Source of the DNA: DASUBN01 sp964584665
GTDB lineage: Bacteria; Pseudomonadota; Gammaproteobacteria; Natronospirales; REEB76
Assembly (NCBI GenBank): GCA_964584665.1
Contig: CAZPAO010000016.1
Coordinates: forward strand, 1 to 47,172
Length of the DNA stretch: 47,172 bases
Direction: 5' to 3'
The notes beneath the pieces were generated by a model. That model saw only the letters and a program-made list of their open reading frames with translations, did not search any database and had not been told where the DNA came from. A program made the translations under genes and the position numbers. This document shows, in pieces, positions 27,690-36,268 of this stretch. Positions within the stretch are counted from its first letter, which is position 1; every line of letters begins with the position of its first letter.

Positions 27690-29024
27690 TCAGGCGCTCT
27701 TCGCTTGCGCACCGGCGGCGATACGCCCACGCCAATCCTCGGCGCGCTTCAGGATCGCCGGCAGATCCATGCGGGTGAGACGGCGGTCCTGCAGCAGGCG
27801 CCGGCCCGCCACCCAGACGTCGCTCACCTGTTCGCGGTTGGAGGCGTAGACCAGGGTGGAGATGACGTCGTGCACCGGCTGGGTCTCGGCTGCGCTCAAG
27901 TCCAGCGCGGCGATGTCTGCCCACTTGCCGGTGCTGAGAGAGCCCAGTTCCTTATCGAGTCCCAAGGCCTTGGCGCCGTTCAGGGTGGCCATGCGCAGGG
28001 CGGTGGCTGCCGGCACGGCGGTCGGATCCCCTGAGACGCCTTTGGCCAGCAGCGCCGCTTGTTTCATCTCCGCGAGCATATCGAGGGTGTTGTTGCTGGC
28101 GGCGCCATCGGTGCCGAGGGCCACGTTGGCGCCCGCCTTGATGAGCTTCGCCACCGGGCAGAAGCCGGAAGCGAGTTTCAGATTGGAGGAGGGGCAGTGC
28201 ACCACGCTGATGCCGTTCTTCGCGGCCTCGGCGATCTCCACATCCGTGAGTTGGGTCATGTGCGCCGCCAGCAGCGAGGCGCTGAAGAGCCCGAGGCCCT
28301 GTAGCCGCGCGATGGGCCGCATCCCGTGCTTGGCTTCGCTGTCCGCCACTTCGCCCGCGGTCTCATGCACGTGTGTGTGCACCGGGAGATCCAACTCGTC
28401 CGCCAGCGCCCTGATCTGCACCAGCCAGGGATCGGAGACGGTGTAGGGCGCGTGGGGTGCGAACACGAAGGAGAGCAGGGGATCGTTCTTGTGCTGGTCG
28501 CGCAGCGCCAGGCCCTTGGCCAGGTATTCCTCCGGGCCGCTGCCCCAGGCGCTGGGGAAGTCGAACACGATCATGCCGAGGGCGGCGCGCATGCCGGCTT
28601 GGTGCGCCGCCTGGGCGGCGGCTTCCGGGAAGAAGTACATGTCGCCGAAGCAGGTGATGCCGCCGCGCAGCATCTCGGCGATGGCGAGCTCCGTGCCATC
28701 GCGCACGAAGTCGGGGCTCACCCAGCGGCTCTCCACCGGCCAGATGTGGTCATGCAACCATTGCATCAGCGGCAAATCATCTGCGAGCCCGCGCAGGAGC
28801 GTCATGGCGGCGTGGGTATGGGTGTTCACGAGACCGGGGATGAGCGCATGGTGCGGCAGCGTCACGTCTTCGCGTGCCTGATAGCGGCTGCGGGTCTCGG
28901 CGGTGGGCAGGAGGGCGACGATGCGGCCGTGATCCAGGGCGAGGCTGTGGTGCTCCAGCACGCGGCCGGCCGGCTCCACCGGTACGACCCAGCGGGCATG
29001 GACCAGCGTCTCGACGGTCTGCAT
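27690..29024 (-). CDS. mtaD: 5-methylthioadenosine/S-adenosylhomocysteine deaminase-type amidohydrolase
   Basis: A metal-dependent amidohydrolase of the TRZ/ATZ group, most likely a deaminase of methylthioadenosine and/or S-adenosylhomocysteine. The 444-residue product has HTHAAM with metal ligands His69 and His71, HTHVHET with ligand His218 and catalytic Glu221, and GTDGAAS with Asp306. In P. aeruginosa the homologue beside ubiG (PA3170) deaminates methylthioadenosine. UbiG and other methylases release S-adenosylhomocysteine, which makes the pairing plausible. It is the first gene of the six-gene operon and is divergent from gyrA. Confidence 0.88.
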   Translation of the reverse strand: MQTVETLVHARWVVPVEPAGRVLEHHSLALDHGRIVALLPTAETRSRYQAREDVTLPHHALIPGLVNTHTHAAMTLLRGLADDLPLMQWLHDHIWPVESRWVSPDFVRDGTELAIAEMLRGGITCFGDMYFFPEAAAQAAHQAGMRAALGMIVFDFPSAWGSGPEEYLAKGLALRDQHKNDPLLSFVFAPHAPYTVSDPWLVQIRALADELDLPVHTHVHETAGEVADSEAKHGMRPIARLQGLGLFSASLLAAHMTQLTDVEIAEAAKNGISVVHCPSSNLKLASGFCPVAKLIKAGANVALGTDGAASNNTLDMLAEMKQAALLAKGVSGDPTAVPAATALRMATLNGAKALGLDKELGSLSTGKWADIAALDLSAAETQPVHDVISTLVYASNREQVSDVWVAGRRLLQDRRLTRMDLPAILKRAEDWRGRIAAGAQAKSA

Positions 29025-29353
29025 CGGAAGGACCCGGAAGTGTAGGCGTGAATCGCTAGTGTATATAAATGCCCCAGCGTCGTCCGCACCGCAGCAGACG
29101 CGACATGCAGCGTGACGGCGCCATCGCGTGCGCGGTTGGCGCTTGGAGGAGACGAAGAGGGCTCGGAATTCGGCATGCGCGGAAGGCCGGCGAGCCGCTC
29201 AAAAAGCGCTCAATTTTGGCCCTGAAAACGGGGCAAATAACCACACGGAAGTATTTGAAACGGCTCGATAAATCGGCCTTTTATGGTAAGATATTCGTTC
29301 GCATTTTCCCGCCCTGGGCGGACCCAAAAAACCCTTAGAAATCCAGCTGTTGC
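29025..29353. other. 329-bp intergenic region between mtaD and gyrA
   Basis: This is the largest gap in the window. The left part has TATATAA (29062-29068) in an otherwise GC-rich stretch, possibly a -10 for mtaD on the minus strand. The right part (about 29215-29300) is AT-rich and holds the likely gyrA promoter. CCGCCC-T-GGGCGG (about 29309-29321) is a small palindrome in the gyrA leader. No RNA gene or supported small protein was seen. Confidence 0.5.
29255..29284 (+). promoter_or_regulatory. Predicted gyrA promoter
   Basis: TTGAAA (29255-29260) and TTTTAT (29279-29284) are 18 nt apart. A second -10-like TAAGAT lies at 29287-29292 but lacks a -35. The region is clearly AT-rich. gyrA promoters respond to supercoiling in other bacteria; that cannot be read from the sequence here. 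Confidence 0.35.
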
Positions 29354-31897
29354 ATGGCCGAATTTGCCCGCGAACTCGCGCTCGTAAACCTCGAAGACGA
29401 GATGAAGCAGTCCTACCTGGATTACGCCATGAGCGTGATCGTGGGCAGGGCGCTGCCGGACGTGCGCGACGGCCTGAAGCCGGTGCACCGGCGCGTGCTC
29501 TACGCGATGCAGGAGCTGGGCAACGACTACAACAAGGCCTACAAGAAGTCGGCCCGCGTGGTCGGCGACGTCATCGGTAAGTACCACCCCCACGGGGACG
29601 TGGCGGTCTACGACACCATCGTGCGCATGGCGCAGCCCTTCTCGATGCGCTACGTGCTCATCGACGGCCAGGGCAACTTCGGCTCCGTGGACGGCGACGC
29701 GCCGGCCGCCATGCGTTACACCGAAGTGCGCATGGCCAAGATCGCCCACGAGATGCTCGCGGACATCGACAAGGAGACGGTGGACTTCCACCCGAACTAC
29801 GACGAGTCCGAGAGCGAGCCCTCGGTGCTGCCGGCCAAGTTGCCGAACCTGCTCATCAACGGCTCCTCGGGCATCGCGGTGGGCATGGCCACCAACATCC
29901 CCCCGCACAACATCAAGGAGACGATCAGCGCCTGCATCGCGCTCATCGACGATCCCGCCCTCACCATCCATGACCTGATGAAGCACATGCCGGGCCCGGA
30001 TTTCCCGACCGGCGGCATCATCAACGGCGCGCGTGGCATCCACGAGGCCTACTTCACCGGCCGCGGCCGCATCTTCGTGCGCGCCCGTTGCCACGTGGAG
30101 GGCAAGGAAGGCACCAAGCAGTCCATCATCGTGACGGAGTTGCCGTACATGGTGAACAAGGCGCGTCTGCTGGAGCGCATCGCCGAGCTGGTGAAGGAGA
30201 AGAAGCTCGACGGCATCACTGAGCTGCGCGACGAGTCCGACAAGGACGGCATGCGCATGGTGATCGAGATGCGCCGCGGCGAGAACGCCGAGGTGATGAT
30301 CAACAACCTCTACCAGCACACCGCCATGCAGACGGTGTTCGGCATCAACACCGTGGCGCTGGTGGACGGGCAGCCGAAGCTGCTCAACCTGAAGGACCTG
30401 CTGGACGCCTTCCTGCGCCACCGCCGCGAAGTGGTGACGCGCCGCACCATCTTCGACCTACGCAAGGCGCGCGAGCGCGCCCACGTGCTGGAAGGCCTGG
30501 CGGTGGCGCTGGCCAACATCGACGAGATGATCGAGCTCATCAAGCGCTCGCCGAGCCCGGCCGAAGCCAAGGCCGGACTGCTCGGCCGCAGCTGGGCCGC
30601 CGGCGTGGTGGCCGCCATGCTGCAGGCCGCCGGCGCCGAGGCTTCGCGCCCCGACGGGCTCGCGCCCGAGTTCGGCCTGGTCAAGGGCAAGTACACGCTC
30701 TCCGAAGCCCAGGCACAGGCGATCCTCGACCTGCGCCTGCACCGCCTCACGGGGCTGGAGCAGGAGAAGATCGTCGGCGAATACAAGGAACTGCTCGCGC
30801 TCATCGGCGAGTTGCGCGCGATCCTGGCGGACCCGGACAAGCTGCTGAAGGTCATCCGGGGCGAACTCACCGCCCTGCGCGAGGAATACGGCGATGAGCG
30901 TCGCACCGAGATCATCTCCGACCAGGAGGACCTCACCATCGAGGACCTGATCACGGAGGAGGAAGTGGTGGTGACCCTGTCCCATGCGGGTTACGCCAAG
31001 TCCCAGCCGGTCTCCGCCTACCGGGCGCAACGCCGCGGCGGCCGCGGCAAGGCCGCCACCTCGGTGAAGGACGAGGATTTCGTCGACAACCTGTTCGTCG
31101 CCAACACCCATGACACGGTGCTGTGCTTCTCCAGCATCGGCAAGGTGTACTGGTTGAAGGTCTATCAGTTCCCGCAGGCCGGCCGCGGCGCGCGCGGCAA
31201 GCCCATCGTGAACCTGCTGCCGCTGGCCGAGAACGAGCGCATCACCGCCGCCATGCCGGTGAAGGACTATTCCGCCGACAAGTTCGTGTTCATGGCGACC
31301 CGCGACGGCACCGTGAAGAAGACCTCGCTCGACAACTTCTCGCGCCCGCGCAACAGCGGCATCATCGCGGTGGAGCTGAACGAGGGCGACGGCCTGGTGG
31401 GCGTGGCCATCACCGACGGCAAGCGCGACGTGATGCTGTTCGCCTCCAACGGCAAGTCCATCCGATTCAAGGAAGAGGACGTGCGCGCCATGGGCCGCAA
31501 TGCCGCCGGCGTGCGCGGCATCCAGCTCGCCGAGGGCGAGCACGTCATCGGGCTCATCATCGTCGCCGAGGGCGAGGTGCTGACCGCCACCGAACACGGC
31601 TACGGCAAGCGCACCCCGGCCGCGGATTACCCGGTGCAGGGTCGCGGCGGCCAGGGCGTGATCTCCATCCAGACCACCGAGCGCAACGGCCGGGTGGTGG
31701 GCGCCATCCAGGTGGCCCCCGATTCCGAAGTGATGCTCATCAGCAACGCCGGCACCCTGGTGCGCACGCCGGCCCAGGACATCTCCATCATCGGCCGCAA
31801 CACCCAGGGCGTGCGCCTGATCCGTCTCGCGGAAGGCGAGATCCTGGTGGGCGTGGACCGTATCGAGAGCGAGGAAGGGGAAGAGGGCGGTGGCTAA
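29354..31897 (+). CDS. gyrA: DNA gyrase subunit A
   Basis: GyrA is the DNA-cutting subunit of gyrase. The 847-residue protein is complete. It has the quinolone-determining region with KSARVVGDVIGKYHPHGDVAVYD, AAAMRYTEVRM-like DAPAAMRYTEVR with the catalytic Tyr, the coiled-coil gate, and a C-terminal DNA-wrapping domain with the GyrA box RRGGRGK (about residue 558). The serine at the usual 83 position reads Asp-Val rather than Asp-Ser after the GDxxGKYHPHGD block, so the hot-spot residue is Val and should be compared with relatives. The ATG at 29354 is used; the Shine-Dalgarno sequence is weak. The stop overlaps serC by 8 nt. Confidence 0.97.
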   Translation: MAEFARELALVNLEDEMKQSYLDYAMSVIVGRALPDVRDGLKPVHRRVLYAMQELGNDYNKAYKKSARVVGDVIGKYHPHGDVAVYDTIVRMAQPFSMRYVLIDGQGNFGSVDGDAPAAMRYTEVRMAKIAHEMLADIDKETVDFHPNYDESESEPSVLPAKLPNLLINGSSGIAVGMATNIPPHNIKETISACIALIDDPALTIHDLMKHMPGPDFPTGGIINGARGIHEAYFTGRGRIFVRARCHVEGKEGTKQSIIVTELPYMVNKARLLERIAELVKEKKLDGITELRDESDKDGMRMVIEMRRGENAEVMINNLYQHTAMQTVFGINTVALVDGQPKLLNLKDLLDAFLRHRREVVTRRTIFDLRKARERAHVLEGLAVALANIDEMIELIKRSPSPAEAKAGLLGRSWAAGVVAAMLQAAGAEASRPDGLAPEFGLVKGKYTLSEAQAQAILDLRLHRLTGLEQEKIVGEYKELLALIGELRAILADPDKLLKVIRGELTALREEYGDERRTEIISDQEDLTIEDLITEEEVVVTLSHAGYAKSQPVSAYRAQRRGGRGKAATSVKDEDFVDNLFVANTHDTVLCFSSIGKVYWLKVYQFPQAGRGARGKPIVNLLPLAENERITAAMPVKDYSADKFVFMATRDGTVKKTSLDNFSRPRNSGIIAVELNEGDGLVGVAITDGKRDVMLFASNGKSIRFKEEDVRAMGRNAAGVRGIQLAEGEHVIGLIIVAEGEVLTATEHGYGKRTPAADYPVQGRGGQGVISIQTTERNGRVVGAIQVAPDSEVMLISNAGTLVRTPAQDISIIGRNTQGVRLIRLAEGEILVGVDRIESEEGEEGGG

Positions 31898-32996
31898 GAG
31901 CAAGACGCTGGTGGAAGGCCGCGGCTACAACTTCGGCGCCGGTCCGGCCATGCTGCCGACGGAAGTGATGCTGGAGCTGCGCGAGGAACTGCTGGACTAC
32001 CGCGGTACGCGCCAGTCGGTGATGGAGATGGGCCATCGCACGCCCATGTTCGAGCCCATCGCCGCCGACTGCGAAGCGACGCTCCGCTCACTGATGGACA
32101 TCTCTGAGGACTACGTGGTGCTGTTCCTCCAGGGCGGCGCCGCGACGCAGTTCGGCATGGTGCCGCTGAACCTGGCGCCCGCGCCCGACGGCAAGGCTGA
32201 CTACGTGGTCACGGGCCACTGGTCCAACCGAGCCTGGCAGGAAGGGCAGAAGCTCACCCAGGCGAACCTCGCCGCCGACGCCAAGGATTCTGACTACAAG
32301 GACATCCCGCCGGTCTCCTCCTGGAAACTGCGCAAGGATGCGGCCTACCTGCATTACACCGTCAACGAGACCATCGGCGGCATCGAGTTCCTCTCGGTGC
32401 CCGATGTGGGCGTGCCGCTGGCGGCGGACATGACCTCCATGATCCTGTCCCGCCCGGTGGATGTGAACAAGTACGCTCTCATCTACGCTGCGGCCCAGAA
32501 GAACCTCGGCATCGCCGGCCTCACGGTGGTGATCGCGCGGCGCGACGCGCTGCGCGCGCCGGCCTCCGGCATCCCCACCATGATGGATTACCGCGCCCAC
32601 GCCGAGCAGCACTCCATGCTGAACACGCCCTCGGTTTACCCGTGGTACGTCTGCGGCAAGATGCTGCACTGGATCAAGCGCGAGGGCGGCGCCGAAGCCA
32701 TGGCCACGCGCAACAAGCACAAGGCCGAACTACTCTACAAGCGCGTGGACAAGAACGGCTTCTACGTGAACAAGATCGCGAAGCACGCGCGTTCCATAAT
32801 GAACGTGCCCTTCAACTGCTCCGACAAGGCCCTCGAACCCAAGTTCCTGGAAGAAGCCGAGACCGCGGGCCTGCTCAACCTGAAGGGCCACCGTTTCGCC
32901 GGCGGCATGCGCGCCAGCATGTACAACGCCATGCCGGAAGAGGGCGCCCAGGCGCTGGTGGATTTCATGGACGACTTCGAACGCCGTCATGGCTGA
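31890..32996 (+). CDS. serC: Phosphoserine aminotransferase
   Basis: SerC makes phosphoserine from phosphohydroxypyruvate in serine synthesis and also acts in pyridoxal phosphate synthesis. The 368-residue protein has YNFGAGPAMLP near the start, FLQGGAATQFGMVPLNL, and the PLP lysine Lys204 in YAAAQKNLG. The C-terminal KGHRFAGGMRASMYNAMPEEG is also family-typical. The GTG start overlaps gyrA by 8 nt with GAGG just upstream, so translation is coupled. hisC overlaps its end by 8 nt. In Pseudomonas, pheA sits between serC and hisC; it is absent here. Confidence 0.97.
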   Translation: MAKSKTLVEGRGYNFGAGPAMLPTEVMLELREELLDYRGTRQSVMEMGHRTPMFEPIAADCEATLRSLMDISEDYVVLFLQGGAATQFGMVPLNLAPAPDGKADYVVTGHWSNRAWQEGQKLTQANLAADAKDSDYKDIPPVSSWKLRKDAAYLHYTVNETIGGIEFLSVPDVGVPLAADMTSMILSRPVDVNKYALIYAAAQKNLGIAGLTVVIARRDALRAPASGIPTMMDYRAHAEQHSMLNTPSVYPWYVCGKMLHWIKREGGAEAMATRNKHKAELLYKRVDKNGFYVNKIAKHARSIMNVPFNCSDKALEPKFLEEAETAGLLNLKGHRFAGGMRASMYNAMPEEGAQALVDFMDDFERRHG

Positions 32997-34122
32997 GTTC
33001 GACCCGCTCCAGTTCTGCATGCCGGGCGTGCGCCAGCTGCACCCCTACGAGCCCGGCAAGCCCATCGCGGAGCTTGAGCGCGAACTCGGCATTACCGGCA
33101 TCATCAAGCTGGCTTCCAACGAGAACCCCCTCGGCACCAGCCCCAAGGCGCTGGCTGCCATGCGCGCGGTGCTGGACGAGGCCGCGCTCTATCCGGACGG
33201 CAACGCCTTCGCGCTGAAGCGGGCGCTGGCGGAACACCACGGCACCGGCGCCGCGCACATCCTGGTGGCCACCGGCTCTGACCACATCCTGGAGATGGTG
33301 GCGCGGGCCTTCCTCGGCGCCGGCCGCTCAGCGGTCATCTCACGCTACGGCTTCGCGGTCTACTCCATCGTGTCCCAGGCGGCGGGGGCTGAACTCGTCA
33401 TCACGGACGCGTTGCCGGCGGATCATCCGCAGCAACCCTATGGTCATGACCTCGGGAAGATGGCGGCAGCCATCCGGCCCGACACCCGCGTGGTGTTCAT
33501 CGCCAACCCGAATAACCCAACCGGCACCTGGGCCGGCAAGGCAGAACTCAGCACCTTCCTGGAGAAGGTGCCCGCGGACTGCCTGGTGCTGCTGGACGAG
33601 GCCTACTTCGAGTTCGCTTCCGATTTCACCCGGGATTATCCGGACGGGAGCACGCTGCTCGCGCGCTTCCCCAACCTCATCGTGATGCGCACCTTCTCCA
33701 AGATCTACGGTCTCGCCGGCGCGCGGGTGGGTTATGCGCTGGCGCACCCGAAGCTCATCGAGCTCTTGAACCGCGTGCGCCTGTCCTTCAACCCCAACAG
33801 CATCGGCCAGGCGGGCGCCGCCGCGGCCCTGGACGACCAGGAGCATCTCAACAGGACGCTCGAACTCAACCGCACGGAATTGCCGAAGCTGGATGCCGGT
33901 CTTAAGGCCATGGGCCTCAACACCATCCCCTCCATCTGCAACTTCGTCACGGTGGACATGGGATGCCCCGGCCGGCCGGTGTTCCAGGCACTGCTCAAGC
34001 AAGGCGTGATCGTGCGGCCCCTGGACGGCTACGGCATGCCGAACCACCTGCGCATCAGCGTGGGGCTGAAGGAACAGAACCTGCGGCTGCTCGCGGCCCT
34101 CAAGCAAGTTCTGGGGACCTGA
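32989..34122 (+). CDS. hisC: Histidinol-phosphate/aromatic aminotransferase (HisC2-type)
   Basis: A PLP-dependent class I/II aminotransferase of the HisC family. The 377-residue protein has IKLASNENPLGTSPKA, ATGSDHILEMVARAF, NPNNPTGT, LDEAYFEF and the PLP lysine Lys238 in RTFSKIYGLAG. Its place between serC and aroA, not in a his operon, matches the HisC2 genes of Pseudomonas. Those may work on phenylalanine and tyrosine as well as histidinol phosphate, so an aromatic role is plausible. It overlaps serC by 8 nt and aroA by 1 nt (TGATG). Confidence 0.92.
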   Translation: MAEFDPLQFCMPGVRQLHPYEPGKPIAELERELGITGIIKLASNENPLGTSPKALAAMRAVLDEAALYPDGNAFALKRALAEHHGTGAAHILVATGSDHILEMVARAFLGAGRSAVISRYGFAVYSIVSQAAGAELVITDALPADHPQQPYGHDLGKMAAAIRPDTRVVFIANPNNPTGTWAGKAELSTFLEKVPADCLVLLDEAYFEFASDFTRDYPDGSTLLARFPNLIVMRTFSKIYGLAGARVGYALAHPKLIELLNRVRLSFNPNSIGQAGAAAALDDQEHLNRTLELNRTELPKLDAGLKAMGLNTIPSICNFVTVDMGCPGRPVFQALLKQGVIVRPLDGYGMPNHLRISVGLKEQNLRLLAALKQVLGT

Positions 34123-35450
34123 TGATGACGGCCCGCGTGGACTTCAGGGTCACGCCGGGCGGCTCGCTCCAGGGCAAGCTGCGGGTGCCCGGGGACAAGT
34201 CCATATCCCATCGCGCGCTCATGCTCGGCGCCATCGCCGAGGGCGACACAGAGATCGAAGGCTTCCTCACGGGCGCCGATTGCCTCGCGACCCTCGCCGC
34301 CGTGCGCGCCATGGGCATCGCGGTCGAGGAGCGTTCACCCTCTCACCTCATCGTGCACGGCCGCGGTCTCTACGGCCTGAAGCGGCCGGCGGGCCCCCTG
34401 GATCTTGGAAACTCCGGCACAGGCATGCGGCTCTTCATGGGCCTGCTGGCGGGACAGGGGTTCGAGACCACGCTCATGGGCGACGAGTCCCTGAGCAAGC
34501 GTCCCATGAAGCGGGTGATCCATCCGCTCATGGCCATGGGTGCGAGCATCGAGTCGCGCAACGGCTACGCCCCCATCACGCTGCATCCCATCAAGCCCCT
34601 GGAGCCTGCGCGCCACGTGCTGCAGGTGGCGAGCGCCCAGGTGAAGTCGGCACTGCTGCTCGCCGGTCTTTATGCCGGCGGCTACACCTGGCTGAAGGAA
34701 GCGGGCCCGAGCCGCGACCACACCGAGCGCATGCTGCACAGTTTCGGCGTGCATCTCCTGCGAGAGAGCGGCTGGCTCGGCATCCACGGCGGGGAGTCCC
34801 TGAGCGGCACGCGCGTGGAGGTGCCTGCCGACCTCTCTTCCGCGGCATTCTTCCTGGCGGGTGCCGCCATGACCCCGGGCAGCGACTTGACGCTCGAGGG
34901 CGTGGGTGTGAACCCGAGCCGCGACGGCGTGATCCGCATCCTGCGTCTCATGGGCGCCCGCATCGAGATACGCCACTCGCACCTGGGCGGTGGCGAACCG
35001 GCGGCGGATATCCACGTGCAGGGCGGACGCCTGCGTGGCATCGACGTGACGCCGGAGCTGGTGGCGCTGGCCATCGACGACATCCCGGCGGTGCTGATCG
35101 CGGCAGCCTGCGCCGAGGGCACCACCCGCGTGCACGGCGCGGCGGAGCTCAGGGTGAAGGAGAGTGACCGCCTGCAGGCCATGCAGGCGGGACTCGAGGC
35201 CCTGGGGGTGACGGTGGCGGCGGGCCCGGACAGCATCAACGTCACCGGCGCGGGGCACCTGCGCGGTGGCGAAGTGGACAGCTTCGGCGACCATCGCATC
35301 GCCATGGCCTTCGCCATGGCCGGGCTGCGCACCGAGAGCCCCATGCTCATCCGCGACTGCGCCAACGTGGACACTTCTTTCCCGGGCTTCGTGCCCCTGG
35401 CGCGTGGCGCCGGGCTCCAGGTGAGCCTGGATGGACAGCGGGCGGCATGA
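34122..35450 (+). CDS. aroA: 3-phosphoshikimate 1-carboxyvinyltransferase (EPSP synthase)
   Basis: AroA joins phosphoenolpyruvate to shikimate 3-phosphate in the shikimate pathway. The 442-residue product has VPGDKSISHR (22-31), LGNSGTGMR (95-103), SLSKRPMKRVIHPL, ASAQVKSALLLAGL, RDHTERML and ELRVKESDRLQAM. These resemble the class II/Pseudomonas-type enzyme (RxHxE, GDKS and SAQxK present) more than the E. coli class I form. The start is the ATG in TGATGATG overlapping the hisC stop; the next ATG is possible. In Pseudomonas it is fused to TyrA; here it stands alone. The stop overlaps cmk (ATGA). Confidence 0.95.
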   Translation: MMTARVDFRVTPGGSLQGKLRVPGDKSISHRALMLGAIAEGDTEIEGFLTGADCLATLAAVRAMGIAVEERSPSHLIVHGRGLYGLKRPAGPLDLGNSGTGMRLFMGLLAGQGFETTLMGDESLSKRPMKRVIHPLMAMGASIESRNGYAPITLHPIKPLEPARHVLQVASAQVKSALLLAGLYAGGYTWLKEAGPSRDHTERMLHSFGVHLLRESGWLGIHGGESLSGTRVEVPADLSSAAFFLAGAAMTPGSDLTLEGVGVNPSRDGVIRILRLMGARIEIRHSHLGGGEPAADIHVQGGRLRGIDVTPELVALAIDDIPAVLIAAACAEGTTRVHGAAELRVKESDRLQAMQAGLEALGVTVAAGPDSINVTGAGHLRGGEVDSFGDHRIAMAFAMAGLRTESPMLIRDCANVDTSFPGFVPLARGAGLQVSLDGQRAA

Positions 35451-36139
35451 ACACGGTCCCGGTCATCGCCATCGACGGCCCCAGCGGCTCCGGCAAGGGC
35501 ACCATCGCCCGGGCCGTGGCGGGGCGCCTGGGGTGGAATCTCTTGGACAGCGGCGCCCTCTATCGGCTGCTGGCTCTGGCGGCCGAGGAAGCTTATGTAC
35601 CCGCCGAGGACCCGAAGCGCCTGGGTACCCTGGCCAGGAACCTAGGCGTCGAGTTCAGCCAGGACGCGGCCGGCGGCGAGCGCATCGTCATGGGCGGACG
35701 CGACGTGACCCTGATGGTCCGGGCCGAGGCCACGGGCGAGATGGCTTCGCGGCTCGCAGTCGTCCCCGAGGTGCGGGCCGGCCTGCTGGAGCTGCAGCAT
35801 GCTTTCCGGCGGTCTCCGGGTCTGGTGGCGGATGGCCGGGACATGGGTACCGTGGTATTTCCGGACGCCGGCTTGAAGATCTTCCTCACGGCGAGCGTCG
35901 CCGAAAGGGCCAAAAGACGCTATAACCAGTTGATAGAAAAAGGATTAACTGCTAACCTTGACGCCCTTTTTCGTGACATAAGCGCCCGGGACGAGCGGGA
36001 TAGGACCCGCGCCGTCTCCCCCCTGGAGCCCGCCGCGGATGCGGTGAGGCTGGATACCACGGATGTGGGTATCGGCCAGGTGGTGGCGCGTGTCATGGAA
36101 TTGGCCGGTGAGCGCCTGGGCGCGAAACCGGCACGCTGA
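35447..36139 (+). CDS. cmk: Cytidylate kinase
   Basis: Cmk phosphorylates CMP and dCMP with ATP. The 230-residue protein has the P-loop GPSGSGKG (11-18), DSGALYRLLAL, GRDMGTVVFPDAGLKIFLTAS and the lid/substrate region ERAKRRYNQLIEKGL to RDERDRTRAVSPLEPA. It overlaps aroA by 4 nt. Codons around 35920-35960 are unusually AT-rich, and this stretch contains a likely internal promoter for rpsA. Confidence 0.96.
   Translation: MNTVPVIAIDGPSGSGKGTIARAVAGRLGWNLLDSGALYRLLALAAEEAYVPAEDPKRLGTLARNLGVEFSQDAAGGERIVMGGRDVTLMVRAEATGEMASRLAVVPEVRAGLLELQHAFRRSPGLVADGRDMGTVVFPDAGLKIFLTASVAERAKRRYNQLIEKGLTANLDALFRDISARDERDRTRAVSPLEPAADAVRLDTTDVGIGQVVARVMELAGERLGAKPAR
35930..35958 (+). promoter_or_regulatory. 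Predicted internal promoter for rpsA inside cmk
   Basis: TTGATA (35930-35935) and TAACCT (35953-35958) are 17 nt apart, with TGC before the -10 (extended -10 style). It would start transcription near 35965, about 300 nt upstream of rpsA. The AT-rich patch stands out within a GC-rich gene. Confidence 0.45.
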
Positions 36140-36268
36140 TATCCCCAGGAGTCCAGGCCGGGCAGGATGCCCAACAGCCTGTTTATTAAACAACCCGTTA
36201 TCCCGAAGGATCGGGCGGCGGTAAATCACCACAGGTACCCCTCGAGAGGGGGGAGTAAGCAACTCACA
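36140..36268 (+). promoter_or_regulatory. rpsA 5' leader with two hairpins (candidate autoregulatory site)
   Basis: The 129-nt gap before rpsA has CCCGA-AGGA-TCGGG (36202-36215) with GGA in the loop, and CCCCT-CGAG-AGGGG (36238-36251) ending right at the GGAG (about 36252-36255). Shine-Dalgarno spacing to the ATG is long (about 14 nt). S1 represses its own translation in E. coli through a structured leader lacking a good Shine-Dalgarno sequence. A similar role here is inference. Confidence 0.4.

Noticed and set aside
29069..29338. An 89-codon basic frame in the mtaD-gyrA gap, starting right after TATATAA
   Set aside because: Arg/Lys-rich, no Shine-Dalgarno sequence, overlaps the gyrA promoter and resembles no known family; not enough to call a gene.
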